From positions 1 through 11,835 of the forward strand of contig WTGE01000320.1 in the NCBI GenBank assembly GCA_011525445.1: DNA of 11,835 nucleotides. Reading direction: 5' to 3'. Under the pieces are notes generated by a model. It saw only the letters and a list, made by a program, of their open reading frames with translations. It did no database searches and was not told the origin of the DNA. Of this stretch, positions 1 through 6,837 are shown piece by piece. Source of the stretch: Synechococcus sp. CO36386bin_37. GTDB taxonomy: Bacteria > Cyanobacteriota > Cyanobacteriia > PCC-6307 > Cyanobiaceae. A program made the position numbers and the translations under genes. The stretch's first letter is position 1. Each line of letters opens with the position of its first letter.

Positions 1-380
1 AAGCGAAGAAAAAGTCGCATCAGACCGAAGTCAAAGAGGTCAAGATGCGGTACAAAATCGACCAGCACGATTACGACGTTCGCATTGGGCAAGCCCAGCG
101 CTTCCTCAAAGCAGGCGACAAGGTGAAGTGCACGGTGATCTTCCGCGGACGCGAGATTCAGCACACCGCTCTGGCCGAAGTTCTCCTGCGCAGGATGGCG
201 AAGGATTTGGAAGAGCCCGCTGAAGTGCAACAGCCACCGAAACGGGAGGGTCGCAACATGATCATGTTTCTCACACCACGCAAATCACCTCTGGTGAAGA
301 AAGACAAGGACGACCAAGTCATCAATAAGGCTGTGCGAACCATTCCTTCGCCGGCCCGTCGCTCCACCCCTCAAGCCTGA
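1..380 (+). CDS. infC: Translation initiation factor IF-3, C-terminal part (5' end outside window)
   Basis: Only the last 125 residues are present, read in frame from base 3; the N-terminal domain and true start lie upstream of the window. IF-3 binds the 30S subunit, prevents premature joining of 50S and helps discriminate the initiator tRNA and start codon. The visible part begins with the [15 protein letters not shown] stretch that opens the C-terminal domain. It continues through [19 protein letters not shown] and [18 protein letters not shown], and then the typical [17 protein letters not shown] ending. A basic tail of about 28 residues rich in Lys, Pro and Arg follows this core and ends at TGA 378-380. 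The stop lies inside the 3' end of the opposite-strand hydrolase gene (10-nt overlap), so no separate terminator space exists here. The identification is secure. Confidence 0.96.
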   Translation, partial: AKKKSHQTEVKEVKMRYKIDQHDYDVRIGQAQRFLKAGDKVKCTVIFRGREIQHTALAEVLLRRMAKDLEEPAEVQQPPKREGRNMIMFLTPRKSPLVKKDKDDQVINKAVRTIPSPARRSTPQA

Positions 381-1150
381 ACAGCATCCAGCAGCACGCG
401 CCAGCCCGCTCTGGCTGAGGATTCATGAAACTGATTGCGGGCGTCACACATGAACCCGTGATCAGCTTCTGCGAGCACACTGAAGCGGAGACGTTCACCT
501 GTGGGGTCCACATCTCGTAGGGCCGCTTCAATCGCCTTTTGATCATGCGGAGGAATGAGGGGATCCAACCCTCCGCATAGGCAATGCAATTCGCCCTGCA
601 CCGAGGGCAAAAGATCCAGGCTTGGGGAGCCTCCACCGGGGCGCCCTTGGTTAACACCTGCTCCGTAAAAGTCCAAGCTGATCTTCACTTCGGCCAAGGT
701 GGCTGCAAGCAAAGCCGCGTGCCCACCAAAACAAAATCCCACCACGGTGATCTGCAACGACGGTTGCGGGTGGTCGAGAGTTTTGTGCAGCCAGGTGATC
801 GCAGCTTGAACATCGGCCAGGATTCCCTCCGTGGTTGTGGCCTGCTTATGGCGCCGACCTTCTACGACGGACTCGGGGTCATAGCCGAGGTCAAGGGCTG
901 GAGCTGTCCGGGCGAACAAGGGCATGGCCAGGGCCGGAACACCGGCTGCAGACAACCGGTCAGTCACACCCCGCACCCAAGCATTGAGACCAAAGATCTC
1001 AGGAAGCACGATCACAGCTCGGTGATCAGGCTTCAGGCTGGGGCTGGGAGACCACCAGCAGCGCAACGGAACCGGGCCGTTGGACACCGTGATCCAGGAA
1101 CCGGGTGAAGGCTCAGGAAGCGCAGGAGGAAGGGTCGTGGAGAGTGGCAT
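371..1150 (-). CDS. Dienelactone hydrolase family protein
   Basis: This 259-aa protein of the alpha/beta-hydrolase fold is probably cytoplasmic, as no signal peptide is visible. Dienelactone hydrolases use a Cys-His-Asp triad. Here the nucleophile elbow is GFCFGG with C140, the acid is D196 in GGLDPLIP, and the histidine is H231 in [10 protein letters not shown]51 in LPEIFGLN matches the conserved Glu next to the active site that activates the Cys in the family. Length and motif spacing are normal, so the enzyme looks intact. The natural substrate cannot be told: free-living bacteria carry many such genes with no link to chloroaromatic breakdown, and nothing nearby suggests such a pathway. 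The ATG at 1148-1150 is chosen because the only nearby upstream ATG is followed at once by a stop. The gene is divergent from the GntR regulator (105-bp gap) and overlaps infC by 10 nt at its 3' end. Confidence 0.9.
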   Translation of the reverse strand: MPLSTTLPPALPEPSPGSWITVSNGPVPLRCWWSPSPSLKPDHRAVIVLPEIFGLNAWVRGVTDRLSAAGVPALAMPLFARTAPALDLGYDPESVVEGRRHKQATTTEGILADVQAAITWLHKTLDHPQPSLQITVVGFCFGGHAALLAATLAEVKISLDFYGAGVNQGRPGGGSPSLDLLPSVQGELHCLCGGLDPLIPPHDQKAIEAALRDVDPTGERLRFSVLAEADHGFMCDARNQFHESSARAGWRVLLDAVQA

Positions 1151-1242
1151 CAGCTCATGAAGATAAAACTTGAGATTGGCGTCAGGATCAGCTCAGCAAT
1201 TGTCACGAGGCCGTCCAGTCCTTAAGGTGGCCGCATTCCGAT

Positions 1243-1254
1243 CCGGTCTACCGG
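1243..1254. promoter_or_regulatory. 12-bp palindrome just before the GntR-type gene (possible operator)
   Basis: CCGGT-CT-ACCGG forms a perfect 5-bp inverted repeat around a 2-bp centre and ends one base before the GTG start codon. GntR-family proteins bind as dimers to short palindromes and often repress their own genes, so this could be an autoregulatory operator or a leader structure masking the start. A GC-rich 12-mer of this kind can occur by chance, and no second copy was seen in the 105-bp divergent gap. No convincing promoter was recognised in the gap for either gene. Confidence 0.25.
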
Positions 1255-1255
1255 C

Positions 1256-2245
1256 GTGCGATTCCACATCCAACAGGAAAGCGACATTCCGGCATCGACG
1301 CAGCTGTACAACCAGATCTGTTTCGCCATCGCCGCTCGGCACTACCCGCCTGGGCATCGTCTACCGAGCACCAGACAGCTGGCGATGCAGACCGGTCTGC
1401 ATCGCAACACCATCAGCAAGGTGTACCGCCAGCTCGAAACCGACGGAGTGGTCGAAGCCATGGCCGGATCCGGCATCTATGTGCGCGACCAACAGAAACC
1501 AAGGGAAATCCGAACGCCACCGCACATCCGCAATCGCGGTGTGACCGATCTGGATCGGGAGGTACGCAAATGTGTGGATGGTCTGCTCAATGCAGGTTGC
1601 ACCCTTCAGCAAACCCGGGAGTTACTCACGCGTGAGATCGACTGGCGCCTGCGCTGCGGTGCCCGGGTGCTGGTGAGCACCCCGCGCGAAGACATTGGCG
1701 CTTCGATGCTGATCGCCGAAGAACTCGAACCCAACATCAATGTGCCCGTGGAAGTGGTACCGATGGAAGAGCTGGAGAGCGTGCTCGAGAACGCGAGCAA
1801 TGGAACAGTGGTGACCAGTCGCTACTTCCTCCAACCCGTGGAAGAACTGGCCAAAAAGCACAGCGTGCGAGCTGTTGCCGTGGACCTCAACGACTTCCGT
1901 CAAGAGCTCGCCATGCTCAAAGAACTGCGCCAAGGCAGTTGCGTCGGCCTGGTGAGCATCAGCCCGGGCATCCTGCGAGCAGCGGAAGTAATCCTGCACA
2001 GCATGCGCGGCAACGACCTGCTTCTGATGACCGCCACCCCTGACATTGGAAGCCGACTCCTGGCCCTGCTACGCGCCTCGAGCCATGTGCTCTGTGACCG
2101 GCCGAGCATGCCGCTGGTGGAGCAAAGCCTGCGTCAGAACCGCTCCCAGCTCATGCGCTTGCCTCAAGTTCACTGCGCCGAGAGCTACCTCAGCGGAGAC
2201 ACGATCGAGCTGCTCCGCAAGGAAATCGGCTTGGTCAGTCATTGA
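1256..2245 (+). CDS. GntR-family transcriptional regulator
   Basis: This is a 329-aa DNA-binding protein. Residues 12-78 form a GntR winged helix-turn-helix, with STQLYNQICFAIA, then PPGHRLPSTRQLAMQTGLHRN and the recognition helix TISKVYRQLETDGVVEA, closing with the wing GSGIYVRD. The remaining 250 residues do not resemble FCD, UTRA or aminotransferase (MocR) effector domains. They look like an alternating alpha/beta fold (strands such as GARVLVST, VPVEVVPM, RAVAVDLN, GLVSIS, LLLMTATP), perhaps a periplasmic-binding-like sensor; this is inference, and the ligand is unknown. The GTG at 1256 is chosen because an in-frame TAA lies at 1223-1225 with no ATG between, and it gives a sensible N-terminus. 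No clear Shine-Dalgarno is seen. cysE starts 69 bp downstream on the same strand, so co-transcription is possible, but control of cysE is not shown. Confidence 0.88.
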   Translation: MRFHIQQESDIPASTQLYNQICFAIAARHYPPGHRLPSTRQLAMQTGLHRNTISKVYRQLETDGVVEAMAGSGIYVRDQQKPREIRTPPHIRNRGVTDLDREVRKCVDGLLNAGCTLQQTRELLTREIDWRLRCGARVLVSTPREDIGASMLIAEELEPNINVPVEVVPMEELESVLENASNGTVVTSRYFLQPVEELAKKHSVRAVAVDLNDFRQELAMLKELRQGSCVGLVSISPGILRAAEVILHSMRGNDLLLMTATPDIGSRLLALLRASSHVLCDRPSMPLVEQSLRQNRSQLMRLPQVHCAESYLSGDTIELLRKEIGLVSH

Positions 2246-2314
2246 TGCAAGGCAATTGAGGTTGTTCGCACGAGATGATGGTTGCACTCGCCATAGGCTC
2301 AAGGCAGCAAGGCC

Positions 2315-3052
2315 ATGCTTGATCAAATTCGGGCCGACTTTGCGATCATTCGCGAGCGGGATCCTGCGGCACGGGGGCCGATTGAAATCCTGCTGTGTTA
2401 CCCAGGTTTTCAAGCCATCAGCCTGCACAGGCTGAGCCATCGGCTCTGGCGTTCCCGCTTACCGCTGAAACTTCCAGCACGCCTGCTCAGTCAATTGGGG
2501 CGTGGGCTCACAGGGGTTGAAATCCACCCAGGAGCCTCGATCGGCCGTGGAGTTTTCATTGATCACGGCATGGGTGTCGTGATCGGTGAAACCAGCGAGA
2601 TCGGCGACCGATGCCTGTTGTATCAGGGAGTGACCCTTGGCGGTACGGGTAAGGACCATGGCAAACGCCATCCCACGCTCGCCAATAACGTCGTTGTTGG
2701 CGCGGGGGCCAAGGTGCTGGGTGCGATAGAGGTGGGAGCTAACACCAGGATCGGTGCAGGATCCGTGGTTGTCCGCGATGTGGAACAAAACTGCACGGTA
2801 GTGGGCATCCCCGGGCGGGTGATCCACCAGAGCGGTGTGCGCATCAATCCCCTCGCCCACTCTGCACTACCCGATGCGGAAGCCAATGTGATCCGCAACC
2901 TGATGGAGCGGATTGATCAGCTCGAAAATCAGGTGGGCGAACTGCAGTCCTGTCTGCGGGCAGTGGCTGCAGGACGCCCCGTAAATGAAAGGAGTGCTGG
3001 CCAATCACAAAATCTCAAGGACAGGGAAATCCTTGAGTTCCTGGGGGAATAA
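2315..3052 (+). CDS. cysE: Serine O-acetyltransferase
   Basis: The 245-aa protein makes O-acetylserine from serine and acetyl-CoA, the committed step of cysteine synthesis in the cytoplasm. It has the short N-terminal helical domain of the Bacillus-type enzyme (residues 1-65). A left-handed beta-helix of hexapeptide repeats follows (about 66-172): [50 protein letters not shown] and VVGIPGRVI. The catalytic His is expected to be H84 in IDHG, with H119 in KRHP as the second conserved His. E69 stands where E. coli CysE has Asp. The C-terminal tail (about 188-216) is a predicted amphipathic helix or coiled coil. The protein ends EFLGE, not in the Ile that inserts into cysteine synthase in E. coli. 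The ATG at 2315 fits the family N-terminus (MLDQIRADF). The gene lies 69 bp after the GntR gene and converges on secA. Confidence 0.95.
   Translation: MLDQIRADFAIIRERDPAARGPIEILLCYPGFQAISLHRLSHRLWRSRLPLKLPARLLSQLGRGLTGVEIHPGASIGRGVFIDHGMGVVIGETSEIGDRCLLYQGVTLGGTGKDHGKRHPTLANNVVVGAGAKVLGAIEVGANTRIGAGSVVVRDVEQNCTVVGIPGRVIHQSGVRINPLAHSALPDAEANVIRNLMERIDQLENQVGELQSCLRAVAAGRPVNERSAGQSQNLKDREILEFLGE
3014..3037 (+). terminator. Perfect 8-bp inverted repeat at the 3' end of cysE
   Basis: CTCAAGGA (3014-3021) and TCCTTGAG (3030-3037) are exact reverse complements around an 8-nt loop, within the last codons of cysE. The hairpin could slow polymerase or protect the cysE mRNA end. It lacks a following T-run, so it is not a standard intrinsic terminator. 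The repeat is seen directly; the role is inferred. Confidence 0.3.
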
Positions 3053-3053
3053 T

Positions 3054-3068
3054 CCTTTAGGACAAAGG
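3054..3068 (-). terminator. Weak hairpin in the cysE/secA convergent gap
   Basis: CCTTT-AGGAC-AAAGG is a 5-bp stem in the 45-bp gap between the convergent cysE and secA stops. Read on the minus strand it is followed by ATTATT, a poor T-rich tract, so it may serve as a weak secA terminator. The stem is short and only two of its pairs at one end are G-C, so confidence is low. Confidence 0.22.
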
Positions 3069-3097
3069 CTTCAAACACCTGGCTGCATCCATCTCAG

Positions 3098-5953
3098 TCA
3101 GGCCGTGGTGGTCTGCGCTGCTGCTGGTGGAGCAGGCTTGAACATAAACATCGAATAGATCACATTGCGACGCATGTTTGTCATCATCTCCAGGAACATG
3201 TCATAACCCTCGTTCTTGTATTCGATCAACGGATCTTTCTGGCCATAACCACGCAAACCAACGGATTCACGCAGGGCATCCATCGCTTGGAGATGTTCAC
3301 GCCAAAGGGTATCAATCTGTTGAAGGATGAAGAAACGCTCTGCCTCGCGCATCAGTCCAGGACGCATGTCCTCAATCTGACCTTCCTTGAGGTCGTAAGC
3401 ATTACGCAACTGCTCTTGCAGGAAGGCTTTGAGATCATCCATGGACAAGCCCTGCAGCTGATCAGGCTGAAGATCCTCGAGGAGATAGACAAACTCCTTC
3501 ACTTTGCTCACAAGCTGGGACACATCCCATTCCTCAGGTGGGAGATCGGGATTCACATAAGCCTCCACAATTTCATTCATGGTGCGCTCGCCGTAACCAA
3601 TCACCTGTTTTTTCAATTCACGGCCGTCGAGCACTCGCCGCCGCTCTGTATAAACAGCTTTGCGTTGATTGTTCATCACCTCGTCGTACTCGAACACCTG
3701 TTTACGGATGTCGTAGTAGTAGGTCTCGACCTTTTTCTGTGCCCCCTCCAAGGAGCGGGTGAGCATGCCCGATTCAATCGGCATGTCTTCTTCCACCCGG
3801 AAGGCATTCATCAAGCCTGCAACGCGATCACCACCAAAAATGCGTAGGAGATTGTCGCCTAAAGACAGGAAAAATCGGGTGCTTCCAGGATCACCCTGAC
3901 GGCCCGCACGACCACGGAGCTGGTTATCCACCCGGCGCGACTCATGACGCTCGGTGCCAATGACATGCAGACCTCCAGCCTCACGAACGGTCAGCTCTTC
4001 CTGTTTCACAACGGAGTCGTATTCAGCTTTCACCCTTGTGATCGAAGCGCGCATCTGGGCGATCTCAGGATCATCGGTGGGAGCTTTTTCAGCTGCGGTA
4101 GCGATGCGATCCTCCAACTCGATCACCGTGAGTGCCCGATCACCCCAAGCCTTCACCAATTGCTTGGCAAGATCCACAAGATTTTGCTCGGTGTCGTCAC
4201 TGAGCTGACAGGGATAGAGGTTGCCGATAGCCCTGGCTTCACTGGGTGCATGACCCTGGGGAGCACTGGCTGGAACAGAAGTTGATGAGAAACCTGCTCC
4301 GCCCACCGGGCTGCGTTTCAGGGGAACGGGCGGGCGATGGTCATCCTCTGGACGCACCAGTCTGGGGAGCAACACCTCTCGCAACTTGAGGCGTGCCATG
4401 TAATCGCTGTTACCGCCGAGGATGATATCGGTCCCTCGCCCCGCCATGTTGGTGGCAATGGTGACGGAGCCGGACCGACCGGCCTGGGCCACAATTTCAG
4501 CCTCACGTTCCACGTTTTCGGGTTTGGCATTCAGCAAGTTGTGAGGGATATTGTCTTCGGCCAACAAGGCACTCAGCAACTCACTCTTCTCCACGCTGGT
4601 TGTCCCTACCAGGACGGGACGACCCTGCTTGTGAACCTCAGCGGTTTCCTTGGCAACAGCACGCCATTTCGCGGTTTCAGTTTTGTACACCTGATCCACC
4701 CAATCCTGGCGAGCGCGCACCCGGTTGGTGGGCACGATGGTGGTCTGCAAGCGGTAAGTCTTCTCAAATTCCGTTTCCTCCGTTTTGGCGGTTCCGGTCA
4801 TACCCGCTAGCCGTGGATACAGCAGGAAGAAGTTTTGATAGGTAATCGAAGCCAGGGTCTGGGTTTCGGGCTGAATCGCCAAGCCCTCCTTGGCCTCAAT
4901 CGCCTGGTGCTGGCCATCACTCCAGCGACGACCGGGCATCACCCGGCCCGTGAACTCATCCACGATCACCGCTTCACCATCGCGGACGATGTAATTCACA
5001 TCGCGAACAAACAGCTCCTTGGCTTTGAGTGCATTGGTGATGTAGTGCGCCCAGGGATCTTCCGGGTTGTAGAGATCGGCCACACCGATGAGGGCCTCAG
5101 CCTTAGCGAAACCTTCATCGGTGAGCGTTGAGCTGCGCTGCTTCTCATCCACTTCGTAATCACCTTCAGGGTCAATACCGTCCTTGCCCATTTCGGCCGC
5201 CCGTTCGAGGGCCTGCGCCACCTCTGCTGCCTTTTGATATTTCTCCTGGGGACGCTCCACCTGGCCGGAAATGATCAGAGGCGTCCGTGCTTCATCAATC
5301 AAGATGGAGTCGACTTCATCAATCACGCAGAACTGAAACTCACGCTGCACAACCTCGTTGATGTCGGCAGCCATGTTGTCGCGCAGATAATCAAATCCAA
5401 GCTCTGAATTGGTGGCGTAAGTGATGTCGCAGCCGTAATTGAAGCGTCGTTCAGCCGGGGTCATGTCCTGTTGGATCAAACCCACCGACAGGCCAAGGAA
5501 GCGATGGACCTGACCCATCCATTCCGCGTCGCGGCGTGCCAGGTAGTCATTCACGGTGACGACATGCACCCCTCGACCGGTGAGCGCATTGAGGTAGCTA
5601 GGAAGAGTGGCTACAAGGGTTTTCCCTTCGCCGGTTTTCATCTCAGCGATCTGCCCCTCGTGGAGCACCATGCCGCCGATCATCTGTACATCAAAATGAC
5701 GCATGCCCAGCACGCGCTTTCCAGCCTCACGAACCACTGCAAACGCTTCGGGCAACAGCTCATCGAGCAGGGGTCGTTGTTGATCCAGAGACCCGGCTGC
5801 TTCCAATCGCTGACGGAACTCAGCTGTTCTCCGTCGAAGGTCCTCGTCGCTAAGCGGAGCAATCTCCTCTTCAAGAAGGTTGATATCGGACACGATCGGC
5901 TGATAACGCTTCAGCTTGCGGGCGTTGGGGTCACCCAGCAGGAGCTTGAGCAT
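3098..5953 (-). CDS. secA: Preprotein translocase ATPase SecA
   Basis: SecA drives unfolded preproteins through SecYEG by ATP hydrolysis; in cyanobacteria it serves the plasma membrane and probably the thylakoids. From the chosen start the protein has 951 residues. Walker A is MKTGEGKT (105-112), and the DEAD-type Walker B is [15 protein letters not shown] (about 211-225). The preprotein-crosslinking domain follows (about 228-370), then [14 protein letters not shown] (383-396) and [13 protein letters not shown] (502-514). [25 protein letters not shown] (666-690) closes the second nucleotide domain, ahead of the helical scaffold. Residues about 520-655 form an insertion roughly 100 residues longer than in E. 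coli. The C-terminus ([12 protein letters not shown]) lacks the CxC zinc motif that binds SecB. The ORF is open to 6052, but I start at ATG 5951-5953 ([20 protein letters not shown]). This matches the family N-terminus and avoids overlap with the divergent isomerase gene. Confidence 0.97.
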   Translation of the reverse strand: MLKLLLGDPNARKLKRYQPIVSDINLLEEEIAPLSDEDLRRRTAEFRQRLEAAGSLDQQRPLLDELLPEAFAVVREAGKRVLGMRHFDVQMIGGMVLHEGQIAEMKTGEGKTLVATLPSYLNALTGRGVHVVTVNDYLARRDAEWMGQVHRFLGLSVGLIQQDMTPAERRFNYGCDITYATNSELGFDYLRDNMAADINEVVQREFQFCVIDEVDSILIDEARTPLIISGQVERPQEKYQKAAEVAQALERAAEMGKDGIDPEGDYEVDEKQRSSTLTDEGFAKAEALIGVADLYNPEDPWAHYITNALKAKELFVRDVNYIVRDGEAVIVDEFTGRVMPGRRWSDGQHQAIEAKEGLAIQPETQTLASITYQNFFLLYPRLAGMTGTAKTEETEFEKTYRLQTTIVPTNRVRARQDWVDQVYKTETAKWRAVAKETAEVHKQGRPVLVGTTSVEKSELLSALLAEDNIPHNLLNAKPENVEREAEIVAQAGRSGSVTIATNMAGRGTDIILGGNSDYMARLKLREVLLPRLVRPEDDHRPPVPLKRSPVGGAGFSSTSVPASAPQGHAPSEARAIGNLYPCQLSDDTEQNLVDLAKQLVKAWGDRALTVIELEDRIATAAEKAPTDDPEIAQMRASITRVKAEYDSVVKQEELTVREAGGLHVIGTERHESRRVDNQLRGRAGRQGDPGSTRFFLSLGDNLLRIFGGDRVAGLMNAFRVEEDMPIESGMLTRSLEGAQKKVETYYYDIRKQVFEYDEVMNNQRKAVYTERRRVLDGRELKKQVIGYGERTMNEIVEAYVNPDLPPEEWDVSQLVSKVKEFVYLLEDLQPDQLQGLSMDDLKAFLQEQLRNAYDLKEGQIEDMRPGLMREAERFFILQQIDTLWREHLQAMDALRESVGLRGYGQKDPLIEYKNEGYDMFLEMMTNMRRNVIYSMFMFKPAPPAAAQTTTA

Positions 5954-6042
5954 GGAAATCGCCAAATCGTCTGCAGCCCAGACTACTGAGAGCGAGGGGT
6001 GAGCTTGCGGAAAAGAAAGAAGCTGATCGATACAGTGCGCCC
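5954..6042. promoter_or_regulatory. Divergent intergenic region of secA and the parvulin gene
   Basis: These 89 bp separate two genes transcribed away from each other, so promoters for both must lie here or inside the coding 5' ends. No motif close to both -35 and -10 consensus and correctly spaced was found, and neither start has a strong Shine-Dalgarno. The assignment follows from gene layout only. Confidence 0.35.
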
Positions 6043-6759
6043 ATGACACCATCCATCGACACTCTCAACACGGACGCCCTTGCGCTGTTGAGACGCCATA
6101 ACATCCTGCGCACCCTGGTGGAACGGCAGGTGGTGGATGACGCCGTGGAAGCTGTCGAACTCAGTGAAGACGAGAAAACCAAAGCGCGGGATGGGTTTTA
6201 CCAACGCAACCGCCTCCCAGGCCCTGAAGAAGTGAAGACCTACCGCGCCAGACTCGGCCTGAGCTCTGAGGATCTCGACCGACAGATCCTGAGGCCGTAC
6301 AAGATTCAGAAGCTTTGCGAAACCGATTTTCAAGCCAAAGCGGAGGCTCACTTCCTCACACGCAAAAACCAGCTGGATCAAGTGGTTTACAGCCTGCTCA
6401 GGCTGAAAGATGGTGCCCTGGCGAGAGAAATGTACCTGCGCATCGCCAGCCGCGAAGCCAACTTCGCAGACCTCGCTGCCGCCCACGCCCAAGGCCCCGA
6501 ACGGTCCACCAACGGAATCATTGGCCCTGTGCCGCTGACCCAAGCCCACCCCCAACTGGCCGAGCGACTGAGAACCAGCACTCCGGGGGTGTTGATGGAG
6601 CCCTTTCGCATCGCCGATTGGTGGGTTGTCACTCGGCTTGAGAGCTACACCCCTGCGAGCTTCAGCCCGGAAATGGCTCAGCAAATGTCCAAAGAACTCT
6701 TCGACATCTGGGTTCGAGAAGAAACAGACAGCCGGATGAGCAAGCTGCCCCAGATCTAG
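6043..6759 (+). CDS. Parvulin/SurA-like peptidyl-prolyl isomerase of a secretion cluster
   Basis: This 238-aa protein has a helical N-terminal part (about 1-105) with SurA-like content ([42 protein letters not shown]). A parvulin-like core follows (about 110-203): [59 protein letters not shown] and [16 protein letters not shown]. Proteins of this build catalyse prolyl isomerisation and/or act as chaperones. Unlike SurA there is no signal peptide or membrane segment: the N-terminus is [20 protein letters not shown]. It should therefore act in the cytoplasm. It is followed on the same strand, 78 bp later, by the ABC exporter and then the fusion protein. I infer it handles the secreted substrate before export, or helps assemble the exporter. 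Whether the isomerase site is active cannot be judged by eye. ATG 6043 is the start that fits a full N-terminus. Confidence 0.82.
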   Translation: MTPSIDTLNTDALALLRRHNILRTLVERQVVDDAVEAVELSEDEKTKARDGFYQRNRLPGPEEVKTYRARLGLSSEDLDRQILRPYKIQKLCETDFQAKAEAHFLTRKNQLDQVVYSLLRLKDGALAREMYLRIASREANFADLAAAHAQGPERSTNGIIGPVPLTQAHPQLAERLRTSTPGVLMEPFRIADWWVVTRLESYTPASFSPEMAQQMSKELFDIWVREETDSRMSKLPQI

Positions 6760-6837
6760 TTCTCAGACAAGTTTGTACTCAATAATGACGCGACCATGGG
6801 ATGAGGAGTCTGCGCGCCTCTGCTGCTGCACATATCT

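Noticed and set aside
400..415. GCCAG/CTGGC stem with a 6-nt loop just after infC
   Set aside because: Only five base pairs, no T-run, and it lies in the coding region of the hydrolase; not a convincing terminator.
3287..5989. Plus-strand open frames opposite secA, up to 186 codons
   Set aside because: They are shadows of the high-confidence secA gene; their translations show no recognisable domain and no independent start signals.
5954..6052. Longer SecA reading with 33 extra N-terminal residues
   Set aside because: The added residues do not resemble any SecA N-terminus, and the extension would overlap the start of the divergent isomerase gene; the internal ATG gives the standard [10 protein letters not shown] start.
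6760..6837. Possible -10 element AATAAT at 6781-6786 before the exporter gene
   Set aside because: It matches five of six bases, but the only -35-like sequence (TTCTCA) is at a poor 15-bp spacing; the short same-strand gap fits read-through from the isomerase gene equally well.
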